From the NCBI RefSeq assembly GCF_000003815.2, contig NC_049992.1:18710396-18774395 (forward strand): a stretch of DNA of 64,000 nt, in the 5' to 3' direction. The translations under genes were made by a program, and so were the position numbers. Shown here piece by piece: positions 10,301-25,800 of the stretch; within the stretch, counting starts at the first letter, position 1, and the number at the start of each line of letters is the position of its first letter. This DNA comes from Branchiostoma floridae. Its lineage: Eukaryota; Chordata; Leptocardii; Amphioxiformes; Branchiostomatidae. The notes under the pieces are model-generated. The model was not told where the DNA came from and searched no databases. It worked only from the letters and a program-made list of their open reading frames with translations.

Positions 10301-13300
10301 TGTTTTCCAAAACTGATTTTCCAAAGAATTGTCCAACCCTTATTGTCATTCCTCTAGACCATCCCATATGACTTTTTGTTAAATTTTTCAAATGGGAATT
10401 TTTAGTAGTCAAATCGGAACATACCTCATATTGTACATTTGAAAAACACTAGATGTCACAGATTCTAGTCGCATATCCGAACATAACCACTATAATCATA
10501 ATGTGTTATACGTCACATCTCTACAACTTCATTGTAGATATTGGCGATATAATCGTTTACTGTCATTCAACAAATATCTAAGTTTTCTATACTGTCTAAT
10601 ACACTATCTAAATCCAACTTCCCATCCAAAACTGGACGGAACAAATTTGATTAACTCTAGATGAAAACCGGGTTTCTCGCTAACACCCTTTTCGACATAT
10701 GATTGACAGAGCCTAACCCACCTTTTGCCTTCGGTTTATCCAGAAGTTCCTGCAGTATCTTGTTGAACTCCTCCTCTCGCGTATCTCCAGCCTCTCGCGA
10801 GACCATGAGCGAGACTGCGATACATATCCCAGAAGCCCTTGCCAGATCCTCGACAGCCGAGATGCCCTTGATGCCATAGTTAGAGTCCTCGTAAACAGCC
10901 GATATGTAGGTCCAGTTGAAGGCTTTGAGAATCTCCACCATGGCTCTGGCTTGGTAAACATCAGAGGCAACCGTGCGAAAGAAGTAGTCAAACCGGTCTT
11001 TGTTACTGAGGTCTGGACTAGTGGACCAGTAGCTGACCTGAAACATGGCCAAAAAGATAGGCAAATGTCAGTGATAGTAATACTTGTTACTGAGGTCTGG
11101 ACTAGTGGACCAGTAGCTAACCTGGAATATGGCAAAAAAGATAGACAAACGTCAGTAACAGTTATACTTGTTACTGAGGTCTGGACAAGTAGACCAGTAG
11201 CTGACCTGACATATCACAGTAAAAAAAAAGTGATTGTTAAACGTTAGTGATTGGGATGCTTGTTACCCAAAAATAGATAGAATAAACGTCAGTGATGGGT
11301 TGCGTCAAGTGATTTGATATTACGAAAATATTATCTATATCACAATGGATAAAGGGCCAAATTCGACCAAAAATAAACATGTTATAATCCTTGCATTGCA
11401 AATGTTGAAAATGCATAGGTAAGAGCCGAGCTGTAATAATTGGAATTCTATCAAAGACTGTTCAAGTGTATGTAATGTTATCACATCATAAGGTCGATGT
11501 TTAGAAGTTACTGCTGTAGAAGTTGCCATACACCGAACGTTATACAATTGTTATTGCGATATTTAGCAAGGCATGTTCTTTTACACTTCACCCTACCTAG
11601 CTGTCTTTGACCTGGTCACTTTGTACAAATGACTCTCATATGATCAGCTGTGTAATTTTGAAGTTGACAGATTTCCATAACGTTCGTGGTAACGGATCTC
11701 AAAATTATGTTGTACTTTGGCTTTTTATTTAGTAGCAGTTGGTGTATCATGTTGTATTATGACCAAATCTATTTATAACCCTCAAACCACCGTATGGGGT
11801 CAAAACTGACCCCAGGCGTATATCAATGTGTGCCATTATGTTATTTCTGGTCGAAAACAAATTTCCTTCCAGGAGTTTGTTTGTATATATGTCCTATAAC
11901 TTATCTTAAGTTTTTACCGAGATTGGCTTATTGTTGATTAAGTTATCTTAGAAAGTTTATGCATGGTCCAGTGGGGTCAAAACTGACCCCAGCATTTTTT
12001 TAAACAAACTTTTGCGACCCACACCTAAACTACTTATTGTAGGATCACCAAATTTTCAGAGAATGATGTACATGTAAGCCAAAATTATTGTATTAACTTT
12101 TATGCCATTGTCATGTTATATGACGACATTATGACGTCATCTAGGTAATATCGGCCGCCATCTTGGATTTTGACTAATGACATCAAATTAGCATAAATTA
12201 TGAATATTGAGTCATGAAATTTACGTTTAATTTCATAAGATGTGATAAATAACTGTTATTTGCCAAGAAAACCTTAAAACTTAAATGTTTAATACAAAAT
12301 TAGAAAATTTCGTAATAAATATGTATGTCAAAATTCCGTTGCCATGGCAACATGAAAAATGATGAACATACTTTGTTCACTGAACATGTTTGCTATCAAC
12401 ATTTTTTAAAAAGTTACCAAGTTTGGTGGCCCTAGCATAAGCCATTCAGGCGCTATACGGCATTGAAGTCGGTACAGGCATCAAAAACCTCATTCCCGGT
12501 CTGTATAGCGTTGGTGCAAAATGTGGTCCTCATCATCTTTTGCATAAATTATGATAATAAGCTAGACATATTCTCACCTAATCATGTCAAATTATCCCAC
12601 GTAGATTAATGAAACTATACATATATACAAATCACAAAAAGATTCACACAAAAACTGTATTTGTACAAAACGTTTTGGGGTCAGTTTTGACCCCATACGG
12701 TAATCTACGTCACAAAAAAGCTACGGTGGTTTGAGGGTTAAGCGCTGACAAAATGAACTAGAAAATTCACCCTCAGAAAAGGGTGATACATTGCACACCG
12801 TCCTCTAACGTCTTGCAACATATGCGCTCACAAATCGTCCCCCAAATTTCAATGGGGCGTATATTTCATCATTTCCGTGATATAGAGTGAAGCACCGAGC
12901 ATAATTTCATTCGCTCATAGGATGAATCCGTCACTTTCGTAAAACCGAGGCAGCACAGATGCTGCCAGTCGGCCGTGAAATATTAACCAATCCCCGCTTG
13001 ACAGATTTCTACAAGGCAATAACTTCGCCTCATCTTTCACTAGGCCTACCCTTTAAAGGGGGTTTACAGCATCATACAGAGTGGCTCTATATTGATACGG
13101 CCTTGACTGTGGATAACACGTTTCTGGTCCTTCAAAATTACAAATGAAATCTATGAATACCTGAACGTCATTATTAGATTGCATACAGTTAGGGACTAAA
13201 GCTTAAGCTAAAGTTGTCCATAAATCTGTAAGATGCGTCAGTTAGGGAATAGGTAGGTAAGAAGTTAGCACACGGACAAATATAATCATTTGGTCATAGA

Positions 13301-13482
13301 GAGAGGGAGTGGTGTTGTTTTTAGGCTGTGACCTCAAGTATGGCTATTGAAATCATGTTTCTACGAAGAATCATTGAATATTCAATAATTGAATTTTTCT
13401 GTGAGGTTGCAGATAGCACCACCAAGCACAATCAAAGAGAGAAACAGGGATACACACGCAGAGGGGGGAGGGACATAGATAG

Positions 13483-13535
<53 letters not shown>

Positions 13536-13771
13536 CAGAGAGAGAGAGAGACACACACACGGAGAGACAGAGAAAGAGCGAATGAGCGAGAGAGAGGGAG
13601 ACATACACACACACAGAGTGAGGGAGGCAGAGAGAGAGAGACATACACACTGAGAGATAAAGAAAGCGAATGAGCGAGAGAGAGAGAGAGGGGGACAGAG
13701 AGAGAAAGAGAGAGAGACAGAGATAGGCAGAGAGAGAGAGACAGAGAAACAGAGAGAGACAGAGAGAGAGG

Positions 13772-13803
<32 letters not shown>

Positions 13804-16800
13804 GACAGAGAGAGACAAAGACCGGTGTTGTATTGAGACTGTGGCCTCAACTATGGTCACGATATGGACATCACGTTTTGGGTCTCCGTGAAAGAATCAC
13901 AGTTGGCGTCGACCGATCCTTGAATGTTTATATGAGATAAGACATGACCTGAGCATCAAAGGAGTCATCCTTTGTGCAATCGATCCAACGCCCAGATTTA
14001 TATGCGGACCAACACTCGTGCCCCTCTGCGAGGATTACAGGTCATTGTGATGTCTACAGTTTATTGAGAAGACTTCGGAACGCGTTCAAGGTTAGGGTCA
14101 GTGAACATTCGATTTCTCCTGGAAAGGATGTTCTTGATTACATTAGAAGTGATTGAGCGTCCTGATGGGTCTTTTGAATTGAGCAGGCCTTTTTGGTTCC
14201 TCTGTGCAAGGACGTATATAACGTCCTTGCTCTATGGCGTTACGAATATATAACAATAGCAAGCAAGGGAAGGATTGGATGTGTAATTTATTAAATTGTG
14301 CCACATTCTGTCCTTTTCCGTCCCTCGGATAGGACGTTAAATGGAGGTCCCGTGTCTGGGGAGAGCCATACCCCAGGCACGTTAAAGAACCCGCCACACG
14401 TGCGATGGTGCGGTGTGAGTGGTCCAAAACCTACAGAACCTTGGCCGTACCTGGGGCTATTACTGTCGTATTGAGGTCACCTGAGTGGCGCCGAATGGCA
14501 GCTCGCTCCAGACACTTGCGATTTAGCCCAGCCTATTGTAAGCTCCTCGGAATTCAGGCCCTGACTGCAAAGAATGAGTAGTCGGCCCACCCAATAACAA
14601 TAATAACATTCAATAACAATATTTGTTGTAAATATGTGCCCGCGTGTGAAATGTTAACTTTGGCTTTCATGTGGGTGTTGTGGTTCACATGGCTATTTAC
14701 GTTCAAAGCATTCCTAATGTAGATTTATTTTTGGCATGAATGATTCACGATTTTGAAAGAAAACAATTGATAACTAACTTGAGAGAATTCATGTATGTAA
14801 GAATAAATGTATGTTGATAGTGTTACTGGTGATGAAAGAGTTAACAATAAGTGCTATCAATAGATTTTGATGAATTGTAGACACGTGGTATTTAGAGCCA
14901 ATAGGCGGACGCAAACAGGCACAAAGTATACGGAGGAAACAACTTAATGTAAAACAATTAATGCACGGACAATAAGTTATCATCGAAGAAAACTTGCTCT
15001 GAATATTTCTCGAACTCAATCCTCTCCCATAAGCATCATTCTACAATCTCCTGTTGCACATGACACGAACCGAATGCTGAACAAGCTCTTGTTATTCCGT
15101 ACAGCAACTTGTAGCGGACTCCAGTAATTGTGCCCGCTGAAAGGAGCTTATTGCCGAACCCAAGGACTCGCTGATGACTGTGCGCTGGACTCCCTAAACC
15201 CCTGGGGAAGTGGATGAGTTTTCCAAACGACTCTCCGGCGGGAGTTGAGTTGAATCTTTAATAACGAGAATGCTATACAATCCCTCTACGACAGTGAGAT
15301 GAGCTTAAGTTTATTTCTTTCCAATCTTAAACCGTGGCTACGCCGTCACAGAGAAATAGCTGAAGCGTGTTCATCGACCCGTTTAGCCCATTCTTTAACC
15401 CATCGAATTTTATAAAATCGACGCTCAGCAATGAGCTTTGATAATTTATTACTGTCAAAAGAGAGCTGTGTTTCCTACGACGCATTTAAAACACAAGAAT
15501 GCCTTCAAATTGTTTTTGTTTTAAGGTAATCGTACGACATGGCTGTGAAAAGAATCCCTCACATTTCCATCGTAGGTCCGTCTTACAACATTTTTCCAAC
15601 GTCTCAACAATGTCACTGTCGTAAACCCGTCGTACGACACGTTTGTGACTGTCCTAAGCATTCCCTGACATTGCTGTCGTGTCCATCTTGTTAATAAGTA
15701 TACGACTGTACCCAGAATTTCCTTAAGTTCGTGTTCTGTCGTACGACACCTCTGTGTCGGTCCGATGAATGCAAATTATTCAATTTCTAGTCGTAAGTCA
15801 TAGAACCAGGTCCTTTAGCTAGAAATATGTCTGTAACTTTGATCAACATGTGTTTGATGTTATGGAACTCACCATCATGATGCGAAACTCTATTAGCGTT
15901 TGGATCCTTTACTAACTACATTTAGATATCAATCCTGTGGCCACGGTACATGTATAACAGCGGTTTATAATTTGGGGATTACAAACTTCCCGTCCTAATA
16001 TCAAATCTAGCCGAAACTGGGTCATCCAATCTTCGGAAAAGCCGTGTAAGCCAGAACCCGAGTCAAGCGATAGGCAGTTTCAATTTGTGCTAATCCAGTC
16101 AACTTGGATGAAATGGCACAACCTGATAAAAACAATTTATCTTCATATCTCCGCTACGTTTCATGATAGGTATATGCAGATGTGTGTAGTATTCGTGCCG
16201 CAATATCGTGGTAATGCATGATGAAAAATCACCTCTGATGAATATGATAGATGATGAGATAAATCTCCATATCCATCAAGCTTTTTATAGTATGGTAATG
16301 TATGAAACAATACGTACTCGTAATCACTTAGCACATACTGTAAATGCATTTAAGTTCGCGGGAAGTTAATTTCGCGGTAGCGGGTAAATGACTTTTCACG
16401 GTGGTTTTAATTTCGCGGTAACACCATAGACTGCAGTCTAATAGTAGAAAAATGTTCGCGGTGGTTTTAAATTCGCGGTGAAGTGGTCGCCGCGAAAACC
16501 GCGAACATTAATCCACCTCGAACATTTCTGCATTTACAGTATATGATAGGGTAAAATTGAACCACGACGAATAAAGCTTTTCAAACAAAAGGACGAAAGG
16601 GAGGGGGGTATGACAAGGGGGTACATCAAACAAGCATATATTTATTGGTATCAAAAAAAATGAGGGAACTATGCTGAGGGTTATTTTTACGCTGCTCGTG
16701 AACACATGAACTAATGAATGCTGCAAAAGTGATGAATGTCCATGTATAAATGGTTTTGAAATGTGAAATTTCATAATTTTGAAATGTCTTTAGCAAGAAG

Positions 16801-19800
16801 CTAAAACCATACATTGAAAACCTTTAACGTCAGATTTGCAGTAGGCATTGTGGTCAGACTGACGGCAATATATAACAGTAAAGACACATGTCAGGAATTA
16901 ACGTAGAAATATAAAAGTGATATCTAAAAAAATATTCATATTCCAGTAAAAAATAACTAAAATACAAAAATTATGATTATTTTATACATTACGTATCCAG
17001 TAATAATATACGCAAGACACCCGTTACACATAAGTATCATCCACTTTGTTTAATCAGTTATGACAAGTTATTAATGAAATAACGTAAAATGATGCTAACC
17101 GAAACGTCTGAATTCCACTTGCTTGAGCAACAGTTACCTCAGTTTGAAATTAAATTGCTTCTATTTTTGTTTCAGAGTGACATTTAGGTAGGACTTAAAT
17201 GATAACAACATGCTTTATTGGACTCATCCCAGCGTGCAGAAAAACGCAATAAACCCCTATGATACATAATGTTTATATAATCTACCATCTGTTATAAGGT
17301 ATGGTGCAATACACGAGCAATTTCAGCTGCGTGATAAATTCTGCATTCCGGCAATATTAGGCTGTAGAGCAGCAATAACTCGATCGACTGATTTTTGGCT
17401 ATGGAAGAGAAGCAAGGGGATATGAAATTATAGAGATACCCCGCCGGAATAACCGGTGAACCGACAGAATATGAAGAATATTTTTGAGTGATATGTCTCA
17501 GGACACCAACATGTAAATTCAATGGATAACATCCGCGCGCTCATTAATATTCGGCTGTTTTCGGAAAAGAAAAAAAAATTTCTTCTTCAGGGATTGTCAG
17601 GTAGACCAATAAGGGTAAATAAGTTGTGTTGAAATATAATAATTGTAAGTAGAATAGACACTAGAGAGGCAGCCTTGACTGTAGTTGCAGTAGTGAATTT
17701 TGCTAGATAGTTGTAAGGCTGAACCCAATATGGAAGTCATGAGTGTAGTTGCCAACATGGTCTTCCACACTTCAATTCTTATTGCAATGATTCTGGTATC
17801 TGTTTTTTTTACCCATCTTGTTTTATTCACCCTACCTCATCATTTATGCCGTCTGCAGAGGATGTCATCCATAAAATTTATTTGCTGTGCTCCTGTATAA
17901 GTTGTAATATTCCAAATAGCAGGAAAAGAACAATTAATCAAAACTCAAAGATTCCAGAAACATGAAGATATACAGCTCAACGTTTTAAATCTGTAAACGC
18001 ACGATGAATATGCGTGCTGTGAGAAGCTTTTCAGAAGGCATGCGCCATCTTTCTTCAGCTCTGATGATAGTCAAGTGACCTAGGGGTCAAGGGTCCCACA
18101 GGTCACGTGACACAGGGATGCTGTAGATTTGGGAGGCGTTGGTCGTTTTGTCACGACACAACTGTCTAGAATACAGACGGAGGACGCCACAAACTATCTG
18201 CTACATTTAATTCAATGTTCACCGAGTAAAATGTTTGCAATCTGCATAATATGGCGTCATATAGAAGTAACGAAATTATTGATGACAAAGACTTTTTTCC
18301 AGTCGACCCCTATAGTAAGTTCGATTCTTTGGGTTGGAAATTGTAGTTTGAAGATGCTAGTAGTTTTTCTAGGTAAATTCTGCCAGAACAAAGTTCGTGG
18401 TTTGATTATTGTATTCTGCCCCAGTCCTTGAGATTCCCACGCCAGACGGCGCTTAGACAGCTTTTCTTTCCATTCACTTCTGCCAGACAAAAAGACTCGA
18501 AAGGTATTCACAGCGGATTCACGGCATTAACCATACAAATGAAACCCTGAAGCATTCAGCACTAAAGCGTAATGAATTACCATTGTGAGAAAAACATAAC
18601 ACAAAAGGTAAATCAAGACTGAGATACTATCTTAACATGGTTAAGGAGTTAATGCGATTGTTTCTCGCCATTTTACGGTCTAAAGACTATAAAATTGTAG
18701 TCTGACCGAACCAGACTTAATCCAATTACATGTTGTAATGGATTTATGTTTGCGAAACAGAATCGAGTTTACCTTTTATATCTAGGATTGCTGTTTGTCC
18801 ATGGATCACGTGCTGTTCCATATGACCGGTTATATTCCTCTGGCCGGCTTACTCCTCTATTTGTTCCATTTCTACGATTTTTCCAGCGATCCGGAGTCTG
18901 GTAGAGACTTGTTTGTCCGGTGAAGCTTGGAATGTCCCACGTGCACGATTTTGCAATAAAGATAAAAGGGTTTGTGTGCTGTATACATATTCATACATCT
19001 ATCACATAGATCTAAGCTCGTGCCATCTGTTGTTTTCATGGGTTTGGTTTTTATCTCCATGGAGAACTGAGATATCGTTTTGGGTGTGTCTTTGCATTTG
19101 TGTTTTTCTCTGTGTGTGTGTGTGTGTGTATCTATCTGTGTGTATATGTTTCCGGATTTTTGAGGTGGTTGAGGTTTTTAAACGAGGTGGTTTATGAGGT
19201 GGTTATCGCACCTGACCAGGGATTATCTCACCATATACACCGAGGATAAGGCGGGGCATTAACGTTATTATCATATAGCCTACACAAACTGACCCATTTA
19301 AGCAACAAATTCCTTTATAATACATACATCCTTTATTCAAGACTTCCAAGGCTTGACATAATGACAAATTCCCTTCTGCTGGGACAAGTGTGTTGCTATT
19401 CAATCCTAAGTTATAGCTGTACATATTCAATAAATTTGAAGGAATGTGAACAGTAATAATGTTTGGATTAACTCTAACATGGACTGCACACTGTACAAAG
19501 CATTCCTTTCTGCTGACGCATGACGCCGTAACACTTAGATTCAGGCCAGGCAGGTGGGTATCGCTCCCCTGATTGGTCAGAATGAATCGACACCGGCGCC
19601 GTCATAACCAACGTGGAACGGGGCCTTCTGATTGGTCCGCGGCGCCTGGCTATATGATAATTATCAATAGTGAACTTCTTTGCTCGCCTTTGTCAATATA
19701 TCATACATCTATTGCTTCAGCCGAGCCGATAAATAAGTTAAACCCTCATATGTGCTTCCTACAAATAAAGACTTGTAGTTTCTTTTAATTCACTGATCAG

Positions 19801-22800
19801 TGGCCCAACTCAGGATTTGTTTTGCTGTTTTTTAATTTTTTAGTTTTGGGATCTCCAGAGGATGTCATCCGTAAAATTGAGTCAGTCTGGCCTAATTAAT
19901 CTAAACTTGAGTGGTTTGTACACATGTACTATATATATACCACAGCGTGTAGCATCCTAAATGTCATGCACTCATTAGGCGCAGAAAAACACTAATTATC
20001 TCCCAGGAGACGAACAACTGAAGGCAATCAGCACACTGTTCTTAGACGCGCATAGATTAATTGCTTCATAATTAGAACTCCAGTTGCGAATGATAATTCT
20101 CTTGATGCGCTGTACTCAGCAAGAGAACAGTGAGGATTTTCTTTTTCCTTTAAACCGCCATGATGGTACTTTAAATCAGTACAGCAGAAGCTAGTTAATT
20201 GCATAACGAATTACCGCACACTTCTGTTTATTGCACTGAATCCCCAAATCCCAAAATAGTGCAGTCCAGCTGTATAACTACGCTTTATTGCACCATCAGG
20301 TTAACTGCACAAGAAAATATGCTGGTAAATGGGGGGTGCAATGGACCGATTACATTATTACGTCACAGTTAGTTTACCGCAAGGAATGCCGGGACAGTTT
20401 GTGGTCAAGCGGTGTTTACATTGTACGTCACTTTGTGTTTTTTTTGTGTGCGTGCGTTGGTGGCGTAACGTTAGAGTAAGGATGACGCAACGCCCTGCAC
20501 TGCAGGTGTTCCCACCTGGCAGGTAAGAACACCTGTTCTAAAGAGCATTCTAAAACCGGCAGTTAAAGAATAAGGATCATTTTAATTTTATGAAGTAGTG
20601 AAAAGTAGTGTGTTTTTTTGCTGCCCCTATCGTATGATGTAAACGGCTTCTACTGTAATCATGACGTCCATCAAAAGCATGTAAAGCCACTAACTTTGTC
20701 CACCACATTGCCATTACCGAGAGCTGTAGCTCTAGCATGTATAGTGGTTTTGTGTTAGTATAAGATCATCACAAAGTGGCAGAAAGTTTGGACATGTAAG
20801 AATGTGCTCAGATATAGAATGTGTAATGCCGTCCGGGCTGTAACTGGCCCTCTCTGTAGAGATGTTGAACGGGCCGCTATAAGCGCGATTCAATCAGGCT
20901 AACTTAGATACAAAATTTAAGGTATAGCAACAGGCAGCCGATGTAGCAACAACGGAACGTCCTATAAATCTACAAACTTTCATTACCGCTTAAAACAAGG
21001 CTTATGCCAGAGTAAGCCAGCATAATTGCTAGTCCGATTAAAACACAAAAAGAGTTAATAGATTGTTTTGTTCCAGTAGACATCAACATCTGACTATCAC
21101 AAATCTTCTTTAATCCACAAAACTCCAAAGCAATGAAAGTAGGGACCTCTGTCTCTCATGTATTTGCAAAAAGAGGTCCTTAATTCTGGCTGTTAGAAAA
21201 ATGAAAACGAGATACAGAAAATGGACGTTCTATTTCAGTACCAGCGAAAGCCGCAAGAGAGACTAAAATCAAAATTTTTAAATAAGTCAAGACCTAACCG
21301 CATACCATGTTTCATAATAACCCATCCTTGGCTTCTTACGTTATGTCGCTTAATGACAATGACAATGATCTTTATTGCATATTCTTGCCCAACATGGACT
21401 AAATGCATTGTGTCGTATAGCTAAAGTATGGGTATGAATAGTAAAAAAGGTATCGTTGCAAACAAAGTTTACTGAAAGCTTATCCATCCATACGAAGGTA
21501 ATATATTGTTGTCAGAAACATAATCAAGGAACTTTCAAAGGGACTAAATTATGGGATGCCACTTTGATCTTGTTTTGTAAAGCGACTGTCTTATTGCTCC
21601 CACAAGGAATGAATCTTTCATGATATGGTCGGATGCTTCAGGCCTGTCATATTTCGTCACTGGTATCAGTGATGTATGCTCGTTTATGCCCACTGGTGTC
21701 CTTTGTTTTGCTGATGGGGGATATGGGAAATGGCAGTAAAAGTTAGACAAAAAAGATTGTACAGAAGAAGTCTAATCGAACAGTAATTACCACAATAGCA
21801 AAACATAGATATATTAACAAAGATATGCTGAACAATCCAAAACAGAATTGGATCGGAACGACAAAATTATAACTCATTAACAAAAAGACCGAATATAAGA
21901 ACTTGTACATCATGATTTATAGATATATATGCTACAAAACACTGTACGTTGCACCTCCATAAATCCCTCATGAATTGGACAATGCCATCGCTCTTCTTGA
22001 GTCAAAGTAATTCTTAGATACGATGTAAGCAAAGCTTCTTAAATCGTAAATCCGATAGTGATGGGGGAGCAAGACAAGCTAAATATCTTATACTGACTTT
22101 AGAGAAGTAGCTGAGCAAAGGGTGGCTTAAACTTTACGTTCATGGCGACAAGGTGACGATTTTCCTGTCTAGTCTTGAAACAAACCTTCAAGCTAAGATC
22201 ATACCGGTATCAAAAGTACCATGAATAATGCGATACCCGATGACCTGATAAAGAAAGTTGGCCTCTACTCCCTGTAGATCGTTTCGCTGATCAAAGCTCT
22301 ATTCCAAAGAGACAAAGGGCCGTAAACTTTGTGCGTACTGAAATGTATAAAACATCATAAAGTCAACTAGCATATCCACCAACGTACGTTATTCCACTGA
22401 TCAAAGTACATATTGCAAAGACAAGGAAGAGGTCATAAACTTTGAGCAGCATGAGATGATATCTTATCCCTGTGCAAATGTTGTTTAATGTTCTGGATGC
22501 TGGGTGCAAAGGGGTCTTATATAAATCTCTCTTCTGTGATCTCAGCAAAGCCCTCGCTGGAGGCCATGCACTGCATTACCTTGAAAAGGAATCCACTTCG
22601 CCCTTCAGGAACGTTCTATGTACACTGCCAGATCGTAACGCATTGTGAGTTGTATGTTCAAAGACTTGTTTTATAGTTGTTAGAGTATGGAGAAAACTTT
22701 GATTGATGTAAAACCAGATAAAACAACCATGAGTTGGTATGCAGGACTTTACATGTATCTACGAACGGCGTTGGGAATAACCCTGATTCTTTCTACATAT

Positions 22801-25800
22801 ATTGTATATGGACATATGTATTTACGGACATTGCTTATCACCATTTGCAGTTATAAATATCATTATTCATGGACGCAAATGAACCAATTCAAATTCGTAT
22901 CGTTGAAGGCTTCGTCACCTACGTGCTATGATATTGTTTTCGTCGCGTCTGTCTGTTTAAATTTCCGCAGTCAGTTCTGCATGCTTTATATCAACATGTT
23001 TTAGAAAGAGTGTTAGGAAGTGGAGGGTAAAAGGTCGGGTGTGATAGATAGCAGAGGCATCTATTAACCTCGATCCAGAGCTGACAGATATTGCAGGTCA
23101 CTCACTCACTCACTCACTCACTCACTCACTCACTCACTCACTCACTCACTCACTCACTCACTCACTCACTCACTCACTCACACTCACTCACTCACTCACT
23201 CTCACTCTATCACTCTATCACTCTATCACTCACTCACTCACTCACTCACTCACTCACTCACTCACTCTCACTCACTCACTCACTCACTCACTCTCTCACT
23301 CTCTCACTCTCTCACTCTTTCTCTCACTCTCTCACTCACTCAGTCACTCACTCACTCTCTCTCTCTCTCTTTCTCTCACTCTCTCTCTCACTCACTCACT
23401 CACTCTCTCACTCTCTCACTCACTCACTCACTCTCTCACTCTCGCACTCTCGCACTCTCACTCGCTCACTCACTCACTCACTCACTCTCTCTCTCTCACT
23501 CACTCACTCACTCACTCTCTCTCACTCACTCACTCACTCACTCTCTCTCTCTCACTCACTCACTCACTCTTTCACTCTCTCACTCACTCGCTCACTCGCT
23601 CACTCGCTCACTCGCTCACTCACTCACTCACTCTCACTCACTCACTTTCTCACTCACTCACTCACTCACTCACTTACTCACTCTCTCACTCACTCACTCA
23701 CTCACTCACTCACTCACTCACTCACTCACTCACTCACTCACTCATTCATTTACTCAGCTCTATTTACTCCAGAAGAGACAAGGACATCTCATTGTATGCT
23801 GAATTGTTACTAGGTAGGGCTAGCCTTTGAAAATAGCCTCCGGCTAGTTGGGTAGCCCTGGCTGTATTTCTCTCCATACAGCCGTATAAATCAAATCAAA
23901 AGTCTAATTCATGGATCTGTTGGTCTCTTAAACACTTGTAAAAAAAGAATAACACTATAACATTGACGTTTTTGGCATCATAGATACCACCACAAAAATC
24001 TGGACCTTATACTCTTTATTTTCTATTGTTCGCTAAGTCGCCTCCCGCCGTTTATCGGAGATTGATAGTGCCATAAATATCTCTCCATGTGTCTGATTTA
24101 TTACCACGTTAGCGTCATAACGACCTCTGACGGCACGAAGTAACGCCGTTAATAACTCATCTTTACGGCTGGGGGTCTGACAGATTTTCTATGGACATGG
24201 TTTCGAGATACTTTACAAGATCTGAAAGCGTGCTTCGTCAATTTTCATGCCGTAAACATTTATGATGTTACGCGACAACACTTCAATTATTTGCAAAATA
24301 TGGATATGTGCATAACTCAAGAGTAAACAGGGATGGGGATACCGTTCAGAAGCACTAGGTTTCTTCTTTGATCAAAGCATTCGAATTAACATTTGAAAGC
24401 TGTAGGGAATATTGTTTGACTTGTTTTATATCTGAGACAGAAGTTTTTGATCTTAACATCAAGAACCACTGCATCCAAAGACTGAAGCCTTGGTATCGAA
24501 TGAAGCAATGAGCAATCATTGCAATAATTTCATGCTTTGATCAAAGTATTCGAATTAACATTGAAAGCAGCGGGGGGAATAATTGTTTGGCTCATTTTAT
24601 ATTTGAGAAGTTTTTGATCTTATCATCGAGAATCATGACATTCAAAAACATCTTGCTGAAAGACACCGAACGGAGCAATGAGCAATCATTGCAATAATTT
24701 CATGCTTTGATCAAAGTGTTCGAATTAACATTGAAATCAGCGGAGGAATAATTGTTTGGCTCATTTGGTCTAATCATCGAGAATCATGAAATTCAAAGAC
24801 AGTCTTGTTGGAAGACACCGAACGGAGCAATGAGCAATCATTGCAATAATTTCAAATCTCTTCAAATCTAGACAAGAGTGTATCTTAGGCATTAGCCCGA
24901 CAGACTGTTAACAACATTCTGTAAGAACCGCGATGTTCCTTGTAATGTACTATGAGCATCCCATTGCCGTGAGTGGGTGGGAGGAAGTATCTTTGTAGAT
25001 TACTAATAAAGGTAAATGTCTACCTGTGTCGCGCTGTGGGCTAAGATTTATGTCTTCTGATTATACGGTATAAAACGATATCACGACTTTGGCAAGTCTC
25101 CACCATTTGAAGACTCAGATCAGGTGCTAGAGCATTAATATCCGTGAACAGATAAAACGGATTGAAGTTCAGTTACTGTTGGAAGATTTATAGTTACCAA
25201 TTAACCAGAATGATGTTACGGTCATATTACGAGAATAACTATTAGAACTAGACTTATGCATAATACGTTTGTATACTTGAATAGAATGTGAGAGTTGGAG
25301 TACAAGAATGAGAGGTCAAAAGGTAACTAGAGGTTACAGGTTCGATTTCTTGCATTTCTAGGTAGTTGTATCCAGTTAAATCCAGTTAAATCCAGTCGTA
25401 TATGTTGTATCCTTGAAACCTTCTTAACTCAATCCAGGTGTAAAAATTGGTAACGCTACTTCACCTTTATTCGAGGGGGCACCTATATCCGTTGTACCTA
25501 AAAACAGGATGATTGGGAATATCACGTTGATGGGCGGTGGTTTAAAATTGCACTTTTTCAATATAATGCAGTCTGAGACCATCGTCCGTCGTCTTGATAT
25601 CCTAAACCTCTAAATAACCTTGTGTTGAATACAACGAATAATGGTTACCCCACGAATAAAGGTGAACTATCGTTACCTGAATTCGGTGGGAAGGGAAAAG
25701 GTTGTGGAAGGAGAGGGTTGGACTCTGCATTCCAAAACCGTGCACTGTAGACACAGTGGATAACAACCCACAGCCGCTACGGTATCAAAAGGCTGTTTAC

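Noticed and set aside
13371-13860. Overlapping 140-160-residue Ser-Leu frames on the minus strand
   Set aside because: They come from GA and GATA repeats with no family match.
23091-23813. 240-residue open frame of Leu-Thr-His-Ser repeats
   Set aside because: It is the translation of a CACT microsatellite; a 4-base repeat without stops stays open in all frames.
24361-24853. CRISPR-like array
   Set aside because: Units are diverged tandem copies without spacers, and the DNA is eukaryotic.
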